From positions 4,154,001 through 4,218,000 of the forward strand of contig NZ_PJMX01000001.1 in assembly GCF_002846415.1 (NCBI RefSeq): a DNA stretch of 64,000 nt, written 5' to 3'. Below, piece after piece: positions 49,684 to 57,617 of this stretch (its first letter is position 1; each line of letters starts with the position of its first letter). The position numbers and the translations under genes are program-made. Below the pieces are notes generated by a model. The model worked only from the letters and a program-made list of their open reading frames with translations, searched no databases and was not told the origin of the DNA. The DNA comes from Streptomyces sp. TLI_146. Its GTDB lineage: Bacteria; Actinomycetota; Actinomycetes; Streptomycetales; Streptomycetaceae.

Positions 49684-49699
49684 TGTGGCGTGAGTCACA
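49684..49699. promoter_or_regulatory. Crp-like site upstream of the L,D-transpeptidase gene
   Basis: TGTGG-N6-TCACA fits the Streptomyces Crp motif GTG-N6-GNCAC exactly (GTG 49685-49687, GTCAC 49694-49698) and differs from the enteric consensus TGTGA-N6-TCACA at one position. It ends 67 bp before the start codon. Confidence 0.5.
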
Positions 49700-49766
49700 A
49701 GCCGCGCCCGCAACCGTTCCGCCCGCATGGGTGCTCTGTGCACGTACTGGAGTAAGGCCCGCACAG

Positions 49767-51047
49767 ATGGAGCAGCCCGTGACCTCGCCCGACGCCGCCG
49801 CGCAGCCGCAGTCCCGCACCCCGCAGCAACTGCGCACCCGGCGGCGGGCGTTCGCCGCCGCGTCGGCGCTGCTGCTCGGCGCCCTGACCCTGACCGCCTG
49901 CGGCGGCAGCGCGTCGGGCTCCGACAAGGGCGACGGCAAGGGCAAGGGCGGCGACTCGGCCGCCGCCCAGGACGTCTCCACGCTGAAGATCACCATCTCG
50001 GCGAAGGACGGCGCCACCAACGCGAGCATCAGCAGCACCGCCGTCACCGCCCAGGGCGGCAAGCTCACCCAGGTCACCATGGTCGAGACCCAGACCGGCA
50101 AGGCGGTGGCCGGGGCGCTCGCCGCCGACGGGCTGTCCTGGAAGCCCACCGCGAAGGTGGAGCGCGGTACCCAGTACAAGATCATGGCGACCGGCAAGGA
50201 CGACAAGGGGCGCTCCGCCACCGAGAACGCGGCCTTCACCACGGTCACTTCGAAGAACAGCTTCATCGGCACCTACACGCCGGACAACGGCGCGACCGTC
50301 GGCGTCGGCATGCCGGTCTCGTTCACCTTCGACAAGCCGATCACCGACAAGAAGGCCGTCCAGTCGCACATCACGGTCGCCTCCAGCAGCGGCCAGCAGG
50401 TGGTCGGCCACTGGTTCGGCACCCAGCGCCTCGACTTCCGGCCGCAGGACTACTGGAAGGCCGGGTCCAAGGTGACGATGAAGATCGCCCTGGACGGGGT
50501 GCAGGGCGCCAAGGGCGTCTACGGCGTGCAGTCCAAGACGGTCGCCTTCACCATCGGCCGCAACCAGGTCTCCACGGTCGACGCCAAGACACAGACGATG
50601 ACCGTGCGGCAGGACGGTAGGACCGTGAAGACGATCCCGGTCTCGACGGGCAGCGCCGAACACACCACGTACAACGGGCAGATGGTGATCTCCGAGAAGT
50701 TCACCGAGACGCGGATGAACGGCGCGACGGTCAACTTCGGCGGCGAGTACGACATCAAGGACGTGCCGCACGCGATGCGGCTGTCCACCTCGGGGACCTT
50801 CCTGCACGGCAACTACTGGTACAAGGGGAACCCGTTCGGCAACGCGGGAACCAGCCACGGCTGCGTGGGACTCCGGGACGTCCGCGGCGCCCAGGGAGAC
50901 ACCCCCGCCAAGTGGTTCTTCGACCACTCGCTGATCGGCGACGTGGTGACGGTCAAGGGCTCGCCGGACAAGACGATCGCCCCCGACAACGGCCTGAACG
51001 GCTGGAACATGGGGTGGAGCGAGTGGCAGGCGGGCAGCGCCGTCTGA
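49767..51047 (+). CDS. L,D-transpeptidase lipoprotein (YkuD with Ig-like domains)
   Basis: A 426-residue cell-wall enzyme that makes 3-3 peptidoglycan crosslinks. A signal peptide ends in a lipobox L42-T-A-C45, so it is lipid-anchored. Two Ig-like domains (about 70-300) are followed by the YkuD catalytic domain with the nucleophile motif S363-H-G-C366-V and the upstream HGNYW. The C-terminal region (WNMGWSEW) is a known end cap. GGAGTAAGG precedes the ATG at 49767; a GTG four codons later is an alternative. It carries a Crp-like site upstream. Confidence 0.93.
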   Translation: MEQPVTSPDAAAQPQSRTPQQLRTRRRAFAAASALLLGALTLTACGGSASGSDKGDGKGKGGDSAAAQDVSTLKITISAKDGATNASISSTAVTAQGGKLTQVTMVETQTGKAVAGALAADGLSWKPTAKVERGTQYKIMATGKDDKGRSATENAAFTTVTSKNSFIGTYTPDNGATVGVGMPVSFTFDKPITDKKAVQSHITVASSSGQQVVGHWFGTQRLDFRPQDYWKAGSKVTMKIALDGVQGAKGVYGVQSKTVAFTIGRNQVSTVDAKTQTMTVRQDGRTVKTIPVSTGSAEHTTYNGQMVISEKFTETRMNGATVNFGGEYDIKDVPHAMRLSTSGTFLHGNYWYKGNPFGNAGTSHGCVGLRDVRGAQGDTPAKWFFDHSLIGDVVTVKGSPDKTIAPDNGLNGWNMGWSEWQAGSAV

Positions 51048-51217
51048 CCCTCCGCCGGAGCGCGACCGTGGGCCGCCTCCCCTGGGCTTTCCCGGGGCTT
51101 TCCCCGCCGTTCCAAGCCGATGAGACTGTTTCGGCCATGCCCGCTGCGCGAAGCGCGCGCAAGGGCTACGTTGAGCACCCTCTACGTGACGAACAGCTAC
51201 GGCGGGGAGACGCCTTG

Positions 51218-51976
51218 GTGCCCAACGAGTGCGAGTACGAGACGGCCGAGGAGCACCTCGCCGGTCTGCTCGGCCGCGCGCTGAACTCGTTCGACCTGCC
51301 GGACGAGTTGGTCGAGAGCCTCGACTCGGCCCTCGCGCACACCACTTCGCTGCACTCGTCGCTGCACGCCTCGGGCGGCCCCGGCCGCCCGAGGCTCAGC
51401 CGCGAGACCTACCGCCACACCTATCTCCTCCTCGACGGCGCCACGGTCACCCTGTGGGAGGTCGTGCACGGCCGAGGCAACGAGGTGTACGCGGACGAGG
51501 AGAGCGCCCTGGTCGCGGCAGCCCGGCTGCGCGAGCAGGTCCTGCCGGACCTCGCGCCCGGGTTCGCCGAGGGCGACCTGGACCCGGGCCTGACCGACCT
51601 GGACGTCCTGAGCGGGCTGGCGCCGGTGGAGCGCGCCGGGACGGGCAGGACCTACGAGGCGGACGGTTCGGCCGACCACGCGCGGCGGCTGCTGCGCCGC
51701 GCCGAGAACCCCGACCGGCCCGGCGAGAGCGTGGCCCGCGCCCTGCGCGGCGCCCTCGCCCACCGCATCACCCGGGCCCTGGGCGGCCACGGCGGGGCGG
51801 GCGGGCGCGGCGGGGTCATCCTCTACGAGCACGCGTTCCTGCTCCTGGACGGCGTCGAGCTGAGCCTGTGGGAGGTCGAGCACACGGCGACGCCGGACGG
51901 CAGCCATATGTGCGAGGTGTACGCGACGGAGGGGGCGGCGCGGGCCGCGATGGAGCGGCGGGCGCGGGTCTCCTGA
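51218..51976 (+). CDS. DUF6227-like hypothetical protein
   Basis: A 252-residue soluble protein made of two similar halves: YETAEEHLAGLLGRALNSFDLPDELVESLDSALAHTTSLH... and the repeated YRHTYLLLDGATVTLWEVVH / YEHAFLLLDGVELSLWEVEH module, each followed by EVYA.E. I recall this architecture as Pfam DUF6227, restricted to Streptomyces and relatives; it is not characterised. The GTG at 51218 follows GGGGAGA; a TTG just before is possible. A TACGTT -10-like box lies about 45 bp upstream. Confidence 0.75.
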   Translation: MPNECEYETAEEHLAGLLGRALNSFDLPDELVESLDSALAHTTSLHSSLHASGGPGRPRLSRETYRHTYLLLDGATVTLWEVVHGRGNEVYADEESALVAAARLREQVLPDLAPGFAEGDLDPGLTDLDVLSGLAPVERAGTGRTYEADGSADHARRLLRRAENPDRPGESVARALRGALAHRITRALGGHGGAGGRGGVILYEHAFLLLDGVELSLWEVEHTATPDGSHMCEVYATEGAARAAMERRARVS

Positions 51977-52013
51977 CGTACGGCTGACACACGGCTTCCC
52001 GCACAAGACAGAA

Positions 52014-52055
52014 GACGCCGGGCGCGGTGGAGGAACCTCCACCGCGCCCGGCGTC
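52014..52055. terminator. Bidirectional terminator (20-bp perfect arms)
   Basis: Perfect complementary arms at 52014-52033 and 52036-52055 around a 2-nt loop, between convergent genes. Confidence 0.9.
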
Positions 52056-52074
52056 CGTCGTCACCGGCGCCGCG

Positions 52075-53613
52075 TCACGAGGTGAGCGCGGGCTCCTTGG
52101 TGACGTCGTCGGACGGGGTCCCGTCCGCCCCGCCCTCCAGGTGCTGCTTCGGCCTGGCCGGGAGCAGGAACATCCCGATGAAGATCACGACGCAGACCGC
52201 CGTCACGACCCACAGCGAGCGCTGGAAGGCGGTCGAGAAGGCCGGGCCGATCTCCGCGAGCTGGAGGTTGTCGCTGATCGCGCCGAAGAAGACCACCGAG
52301 ACCAGGCCGAGGCCCAGCGCGTTGCCCATCTGCTGCACGGTGTTGATCAGGCCGGACGCCGAACCCGCGTGCTCCTGCGGGACCTCGGAGAGGACCGCGT
52401 CGGTGAGCGGGGCGACGATCAGGCCCATGCCGATGCCGAGAACCACCAGCGGCAGCGCCATCTGCCAGGGGGCGATGTCCATCCCGTAGTGGCGCGCCTC
52501 CCAGATGTAGATCAGCAGGCCGAGGGCGGTGATCAGGGCGCCCGCCTGGAGCACCTTGCGGCCGAACTTCGGCACCAGGGACTGGACGGACATGCCCGCC
52601 GCGGCCGACATGGCGATGGAGAACGGGATGCCGGTCAGACCGGCGCGCAGCGCGCTCCAGCCCAGGCCGATCTGCATGTACAGCGTCCAGACCAGGAAGA
52701 AGATGCCCATCGCGATGCCGAAGGTCAGCTGCACCGCGATGCCCGCCGCGAAGCTCTTCACCCGGAACAGCGAGAGCTCCACCAGCGGCGAACCGTCCTT
52801 GGCCGCCTTGTACTTCTCGTACGCCACGAGCGCGCCGAAGACGACGAGGCTGCCGGCCATCGAGAGGTGGCCCCACAGCGGCCAGTCCAGCTCGCGGCCG
52901 CGGGTCAGCGGGTAGAGGAGCATCAGCAGGCCGAGCGTGACCAGCGCGACGCCCACCAGGTCGAGCTTGAGGGCCTTGGGCGCCTTGGACTCGGTGATGA
53001 ACTTGGCGCCCAGGATCAGGCCCGCGATGCCGACCGGCAGGTTGATCAGGAAGATCGGACGCCACTCCAGGCCGAACAGGTTCCACTCGGTCAGCAGCGC
53101 GCCCAGGATCGGGCCGGAGACCGCGCCCAGGCCGATGACCGCGCCGAACATGCCGAACACCTTGCCGCGCTCCTCCGCCGGGAAGGTCGCGTGGATGATC
53201 GAGAGCACCTGCGGCACCATCAGGGAGGCCATGCCGCCCTGGAGGATGCGGGAGGCGACCAGCATCTCCGGGTTGGCCGCGAAGCCGCAGAGCGCCGAGG
53301 CGATGGTGAAGCCGGTCATGCCTATGAGGAACAGCTTCTTGCGGCCGTGGATGTCGCCGAGGCGGCCACCGGTGATCAGACCGGCGGCGAACGCCAGGGC
53401 GTAACCCGCGGTGATCCACTGGATCGAGGCGAAGGTCGCCCCGGTGTCCTTCTGGATCGAGGGAATCGCTACGTTGACGATCGTGACGTCGACCAGGTCC
53501 ATGAAGGCCGCGGTCATCACGATGGCCAGGGCGAACCACCGTCGGCGGTCGTTCACGGCGGGCGCCGCGCCGGGGCCCGCGGCTTCTGGGGGATTGGTCG
53601 TGGTGGAGGTCAT
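52075..53613 (-). CDS. MFS drug-resistance transporter (DHA2/EmrB-QacA type)
   Basis: A 512-residue, 14-helix transporter. Helix 1 has the DHA2 motif FMDLVDVTIVNVAIPSI, loop 2-3 has GGRLGDIHGRKKLF (motif A) and helix 5 has GAVIGLGAVSGPILGALL (motif C). The ATG at 53613 starts 62 bp from the divergent WYL regulator, whose likely operator lies between. Probably a drug or metabolite exporter. Confidence 0.9.
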   Translation of the reverse strand: MTSTTTNPPEAAGPGAAPAVNDRRRWFALAIVMTAAFMDLVDVTIVNVAIPSIQKDTGATFASIQWITAGYALAFAAGLITGGRLGDIHGRKKLFLIGMTGFTIASALCGFAANPEMLVASRILQGGMASLMVPQVLSIIHATFPAEERGKVFGMFGAVIGLGAVSGPILGALLTEWNLFGLEWRPIFLINLPVGIAGLILGAKFITESKAPKALKLDLVGVALVTLGLLMLLYPLTRGRELDWPLWGHLSMAGSLVVFGALVAYEKYKAAKDGSPLVELSLFRVKSFAAGIAVQLTFGIAMGIFFLVWTLYMQIGLGWSALRAGLTGIPFSIAMSAAAGMSVQSLVPKFGRKVLQAGALITALGLLIYIWEARHYGMDIAPWQMALPLVVLGIGMGLIVAPLTDAVLSEVPQEHAGSASGLINTVQQMGNALGLGLVSVVFFGAISDNLQLAEIGPAFSTAFQRSLWVVTAVCVVIFIGMFLLPARPKQHLEGGADGTPSDDVTKEPALTS

Positions 53614-53622
53614 GGAAAGAAG

Positions 53623-53643
53623 TTAGACCGTATGTAGGTCAGA
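53623..53643. promoter_or_regulatory. Imperfect inverted repeat between the DHA2 exporter and the WYL regulator
   Basis: TTAGACC-N7-GGTCAGA: five of seven arm positions pair (GACC/GGTC core). It is centrally placed in the short divergent promoter region. Confidence 0.45.
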
Positions 53644-53675
53644 CTGCGTCCTAATTTTCCCGCATCCTGGATCTC

Positions 53676-54653
53676 ATGACGGACACCCCGGCTCGGCTCC
53701 TCCAGCTCCTGTCCCTGCTCCAGACGCCCCGCGAGTGGCCCGGCGGCGAGCTCGCCGACCGGCTCGGCGTCTCGCGGCGCACGGTGCGCCGGGACGTGGA
53801 CCGGCTGCGCGAGCTCGGCTACCCGGTGCAGGCGACGCTCGGCGCGGACGGCGGGTACCGCCTGGTGGCCGGGAAGGCGATGCCGCCGCTGGTCCTCGAC
53901 GACGAGGAGGCCGTGGCCATCGCGGTCGGGCTGCGGGCGGGCGCGGGGCACGCGGTCGACGGGGTGGAGGAGGCGTCGGTACGGGCGCTGGCCAAGCTGG
54001 AGCAGGTGCTGCCGTCCCGGCTGCGGCACCGGGTGGCCACCCTCCAGGCCGCGACGATGCCGCTGGTGGGGCCCTGGCGCGGCGACGGCGCGACCGTCGA
54101 CCCGCACACCCTGACCGTGATGGCGTCGGCCGTCACCGGCAACGAGCGGCTGCGGTTCGACTACCGCAAGGGCGACGGCAGCGAGTCCCGCCGCCAGGTC
54201 GAGCCGTACCGGCTGGTGTCGACGGGGCGGCGCTGGTACCTCGTCGCGTACGACATCGAGCGCGAGGACTGGCGTACGTTCCGGGTCGACCGGGTGGAGA
54301 ACCCGTTCGCGACGGGGTCGCGGTTCGCGCCCCGGGAGCTGCCCGCGCAGAACGCGGCGGAGTTCGTGAGCCGGTCGCTGAACCGGATGCAGCCGGAGCT
54401 GGACCTGGACGTGACGTTCGAGGCGCCCGCCGACTTCGTGGCGGCGCGGCTCACCGGGATGGGCACGCCGGTGCCGCTCGGTCAGGCGCGGTGTCGGCTG
54501 CGGGCACGGGTCACCGAGTCGCTGGAGTGGGTGGCGGTCCGGCTGGCGCTGGTGGACTGCGAGTTCGCGGTGGCGTCGCCGGGTGCGCTGACGGAGTACC
54601 TGGCGGATCTGGGCGCCCGGATCACCCGGGCGGCGGGGCCGGGACCGGAGTGA
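53676..54653 (+). CDS. WYL-domain transcriptional regulator (DeoR-type HTH)
   Basis: A 325-residue regulator. The N-terminal winged helix (about 10-65, LADRLGVSRRTVRRDVDRLRELGYPVQA) is followed by a WYL domain containing RRWYLVAYDIEREDWRTFRVDRV near residues 185-210 and a C-terminal WCX-like segment. WYL proteins bind ligands such as nucleic acids and respond to stress. Divergent from the DHA2 transporter, so it most likely controls it. Confidence 0.9.
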   Translation: MTDTPARLLQLLSLLQTPREWPGGELADRLGVSRRTVRRDVDRLRELGYPVQATLGADGGYRLVAGKAMPPLVLDDEEAVAIAVGLRAGAGHAVDGVEEASVRALAKLEQVLPSRLRHRVATLQAATMPLVGPWRGDGATVDPHTLTVMASAVTGNERLRFDYRKGDGSESRRQVEPYRLVSTGRRWYLVAYDIEREDWRTFRVDRVENPFATGSRFAPRELPAQNAAEFVSRSLNRMQPELDLDVTFEAPADFVAARLTGMGTPVPLGQARCRLRARVTESLEWVAVRLALVDCEFAVASPGALTEYLADLGARITRAAGPGPE

Positions 54654-54664
54654 CGGGCAGGGGG

Positions 54665-54702
54665 GAGCCCCCGGCACCAGGGGGGGAGGGTGCCGGGGGC
54701 TC
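54665..54702. terminator. Terminator hairpin between the WYL gene and hrdD
   Basis: 14-bp complementary arms (54665-54678 and 54689-54702) with a 10-nt loop, between convergent genes. Confidence 0.8.
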
Positions 54703-54725
54703 GTCTATGGGGGGGGCGGCTGGGG

Positions 54726-55721
54726 TTACGCCGCCGCGTCGAAGCCCGTGTCGCGTGCCATCTTCTTCAGTTCGAGCAGCGCGTGCTTCTCGATCTGGCG
54801 GATGCGCTCGCGGGTGAGGCCGTGCTCCTTGCCGACCTCCGTCAGCGTGCGCTCGCGGCCGTCGTCGATCCCGTACCGCATCTTGATGATGGAGGCGGTG
54901 CGCTGGTCGAGCTTGCCGATCAGGTCGTCGAGCTCCTCGCTGCGCAGCAGCGTGAGCACGGACTGCTCGGGGGAGATCGCCGACGTGTCCTCCAGGAGGT
55001 CGCCGAACTGGGTCTCGCCCTGGTCGTCGACCGCCATGTTGAGCGAGACCGGGTCGCGCGCCCAGTCCAGGACGTCGATGACCCGCTCCGGCGTGGAGCC
55101 CAGCTCCGCCGCCACCTCGGTGGGCTCCGGCTCCCGGCCGTTCTCACGGTTGAACTCGCGCTGGACGCGGCGGATACGGCCCAGCTCCTCCACCAGGTGG
55201 ACGGGCAGGCGGATGGTGCGGGACTGGTCGGCTATCGAGCGCGTGATGGCCTGGCGGATCCACCACGTCGCGTACGTCGAGAACTTGAAGCCCTTGGCGT
55301 AGTCGAACTTCTCCACCGCGCGGACCAGGCCCGCGTTGCCCTCCTGGATCAGGTCGAGCAGGGGCAGGCCCGCCCTCGGGTAGCGCCGGGCCACGGCGAC
55401 GACGAGGCGGAGGTTGGAGCGGATGAAGAGGTCCTTGGCCCGGTCACCGGCGGCGACCAGGGCTTCGAGCTCCTCGCGAGAGGCGCCGCCGGCCGTGCTC
55501 TCCACCTCTTTGTCGAGGATCTGGCGTGCGTACACACCCGCCTCGATGGTCTGGGAGAGCTCGACCTCCTTGGCGGCGTCGAGCAGCGGCGTCCGCGCGA
55601 TCTCGTCGAGGTACATCCCGACCAGGTCGCGGTCGGCGATCTCCCCGCTGACGGCGCGAACACTGCTCCCCGACCCGGATCCGCTGCTTGCGGTCCGACG
55701 GGCGACGGCGCGGGTTGCCAT
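54726..55721 (-). CDS. hrdD: RNA polymerase principal-type sigma factor HrdD
   Basis: A 331-residue group 2 sigma factor. Visible regions: 1.2 (DLVGMYLDEIARTPLLDAAKEVELSQTIEAG), 2.1-2.4 (LVVAVARRYPRAGLPLLDLIQEGNAGLVRAVEKFDYAKGFKFSTYATWWIRQAITRSIADQ), 3 (IRLPVHLVEELGRI) and 4.2 (TLTEVGKEHGLTRERIRQIEKHALLELKKMA). The sequence closely matches my memory of Streptomyces HrdD. AAGGGAGC precedes the ATG at 55721. A perfect SigR-type promoter lies upstream, suggesting induction by thiol-oxidative stress. Confidence 0.9.
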   Translation of the reverse strand: MATRAVARRTASSGSGSGSSVRAVSGEIADRDLVGMYLDEIARTPLLDAAKEVELSQTIEAGVYARQILDKEVESTAGGASREELEALVAAGDRAKDLFIRSNLRLVVAVARRYPRAGLPLLDLIQEGNAGLVRAVEKFDYAKGFKFSTYATWWIRQAITRSIADQSRTIRLPVHLVEELGRIRRVQREFNRENGREPEPTEVAAELGSTPERVIDVLDWARDPVSLNMAVDDQGETQFGDLLEDTSAISPEQSVLTLLRSEELDDLIGKLDQRTASIIKMRYGIDDGRERTLTEVGKEHGLTRERIRQIEKHALLELKKMARDTGFDAAA

Positions 55722-55782
55722 GCGTGCTCCCTTGCTGTGTAGGTCGCGACACCCTCCCGGGTGCCCTGCATCCGATGGAAAC

Positions 55783-55808
55783 AACGGCTGGAATCCGGAC
55801 AGAATTCC
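55783..55808 (-). promoter_or_regulatory. SigR-type promoter of hrdD (GGAAT-N18-GTT)
   Basis: On the minus strand GGAAT (55808-55804), exactly 18 bases, then GTT (55785-55783): a perfect match to the SigR consensus. The start of transcription would be about 55-60 nt upstream of the ATG. Confidence 0.75.
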
Positions 55809-56105
55809 CGTCCCGCCCATCGATTTTCCGGATCATGCAGTACCCTGTGCCGCCGACGGTGGCGGACGGATGCCGCGGGAACGTACAGAGGCGCAGGTCA
55901 GGCCCGGTGCCGGGACTCTCCGTACCCGGCCGCGACCACCGTCCACATGAGACCGGCGTCACACCCGAAACAGTTGCCTTCACCCCGGAAGAGCCCCATC
56001 CCCGTTTATCGCTCTCCCACCGTGAAGACGACCCGCGCCGCCTTCTGGTTGCTCAGGATGTCCAGACTGCCCGGATTCTCGGGTACCCGTTCCGGCGGAC
56101 CGCTC
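55809..56105. other. Gene-free stretch between hrdD and the dioxygenase gene
   Basis: The 297 bp upstream of the hrdD promoter and downstream of the dioxygenase gene hold no convincing ORF, repeat or terminator. Further hrdD promoters may lie here, but I do not see another clear consensus. Confidence 0.5.
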
Positions 56106-56924
56106 TCAGCCGAACTGCACCGATCTCTTCGCCAGACCCATCCAGAAGCCCTCGATGACACTGCGGGCCCCGTCCAGCTCGCCCTCCGAGGCGCCCAGGG
56201 TCACGAACAGCGGGGCGAAGTGCTCGGTGCGAGGGTGGGCGAGGCGGCCCGCCGGGGACTTGTGCGCGAAGTCGAGCAGGGCGTCCACATCGGCGGCGGC
56301 CAGGGCGCGCGCCCCCCAGTCGTCGAACTCGGCCGACCAGCCGGGCACCCCCGCATGGCGCAGCGCCGCCAGGTTGTGGGTGAAGAAGCCGCTGCCGACG
56401 ATCAGCACGCCCTCGTCGCGCAGGGGCGCGAGCTTGCGCCCGATATCCATGAGCTTTCGCGGATCGAGCGTGGGCAGCGAGATCTGGAGGACAGGAATGC
56501 CGGCATCGGGGTACATCTCCACCAGCGGCACGTACGCGCCGTGGTCGAGGCCCCGGTCCGGGATGTCCTGGACCGGCGTTCCTGCGCCGCGCAGCAACTT
56601 CCGTACACTGTCGGCGAGTTCGGGGGCGCCCGGAGCCGCGTACCGCACCTGGTAGTAGCGCTCGGGGAAGCCCCAGAAGTCGTATACCAGCGGGACCGTC
56701 CGAACGGCGCCGAGGGCGAGCGGGGCCTCCTCCCAGTGGGCGGAGACCATCAGGATCGCCCGGGGGCGGGGCAGGCCGGCCGCCCAGGCGGCCAGCTCGC
56801 CCGGCCAGACGGGGTCGTCGGCGAGCGGCGGGGCGCCGTGCGAGAGATAGAGGGCGGGCATCCGTCCCGTACCGGAACCGGAGGCACCCGCACGGTCGGC
56901 GGCGACTGCGGAAGTGGCGGTCAT
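56106..56924 (-). CDS. DODA-type extradiol aromatic ring-opening dioxygenase
   Basis: A 272-residue non-heme metal dioxygenase. The N-terminal histidine is in LYLSHGAPPL, followed by MVSAHWEE, then FGFPERYYQVRY-like text and DHGAYVPLVEMYP (the metal and catalytic histidines), and the late H in RTEHFAPLFV. The family opens catechol rings (for example DOPA), usually with zinc or iron. Divergent from a MarR regulator, a common pairing in which the regulator senses phenolics or oxidants. Confidence 0.9.
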   Translation of the reverse strand: MTATSAVAADRAGASGSGTGRMPALYLSHGAPPLADDPVWPGELAAWAAGLPRPRAILMVSAHWEEAPLALGAVRTVPLVYDFWGFPERYYQVRYAAPGAPELADSVRKLLRGAGTPVQDIPDRGLDHGAYVPLVEMYPDAGIPVLQISLPTLDPRKLMDIGRKLAPLRDEGVLIVGSGFFTHNLAALRHAGVPGWSAEFDDWGARALAAADVDALLDFAHKSPAGRLAHPRTEHFAPLFVTLGASEGELDGARSVIEGFWMGLAKRSVQFG

Positions 56925-57025
56925 GACGGACTCCCTGTCTACTGGACCCAGGATCTACTTGAACTCTAAAGCTTTCCCTTATGCCGAGATTAGCGGTACA
57001 TTGTTCAACTTTCAAGGAGTGGCCG

Positions 57026-57031
57026 TACAGT
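57026..57031 (+). promoter_or_regulatory. Leaderless-type -10 of marR (TACAGT)
   Basis: TACAGT, then GGAGTCC, then ATG at 57039. The alternative GTG at 57030 has AAGGAG about ten bases upstream. Confidence 0.45.
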
Positions 57032-57038
57032 GGAGTCC

Positions 57039-57542
57039 ATGACCACCACCCCTGCCGAGGAGCCGCGCTGGCTCAGCGACGACGAGCAGCGCACCTGGCG
57101 TGCCTACCTCCATGCCACCACGCTCCTGGAAGACCATCTGGACCGCCAGCTCCAGCGTGACGCCGGGATGCCGCACATCTACTACGGCCTGCTCATCCAG
57201 CTCTCCGAGGCGCCCCGGCGACGGCTGCGGATGACCGAGCTGGCCATCGGCGCCAAGATCACCCGGTCCCGGCTCTCGCACGCGATCGCGCGCCTGGAGA
57301 AGAACGGCTGGGTGCGCCGCGAGGACTGCCCCTCCGACAAGCGCGGCCAGTTCGCGGCGCTCACCGACGAGGGCTTCGCCGTCGTGGAGCGCACCGCGCC
57401 CGGCCATGTGAGCGCCGTGCGCCAGGCGCTGTTCGACCGGCTCACCCCCGAGCAGATCGAGCAGCTCGGAACGGTCATGCGGGCGATCGCCGAGGGCCTT
57501 CAGCCCAAGGACGCGAACGCGGACCTGCCCTGGCTCCGCTGA
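57039..57542 (+). CDS. MarR-family transcriptional regulator
   Basis: A 167-residue regulator. The winged-helix MarR domain spans about residues 45-120 (LSEAPRRRLRMTELAIGAKITRSRLSHAIARLEKNGWVRREDCPSDKRGQFAALTDEG), with the wing motif CPSDKRGQ. The start is either ATG 57039 (leaderless) or GTG 57030 (with ribosome-binding site). Divergent from the DODA dioxygenase, which it probably represses; AT-rich TTGAAC/TTCAA-type repeats lie between them. Confidence 0.9.
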   Translation: MTTTPAEEPRWLSDDEQRTWRAYLHATTLLEDHLDRQLQRDAGMPHIYYGLLIQLSEAPRRRLRMTELAIGAKITRSRLSHAIARLEKNGWVRREDCPSDKRGQFAALTDEGFAVVERTAPGHVSAVRQALFDRLTPEQIEQLGTVMRAIAEGLQPKDANADLPWLR

Positions 57543-57617
57543 GCCGGACAGATCCGCGTTCTGTTCGTTGCGTGTACTTGCTCTCCGCTTACGCGTCCCC
57601 CACGTAGGCGGCGGGCG

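Noticed and set aside
51048..51217. Short GC-rich hairpin downstream of the L,D-transpeptidase gene as a regulatory element
   Set aside because: Only a weak stem (CCCC...GGGG) is visible and it lies between co-directional genes.
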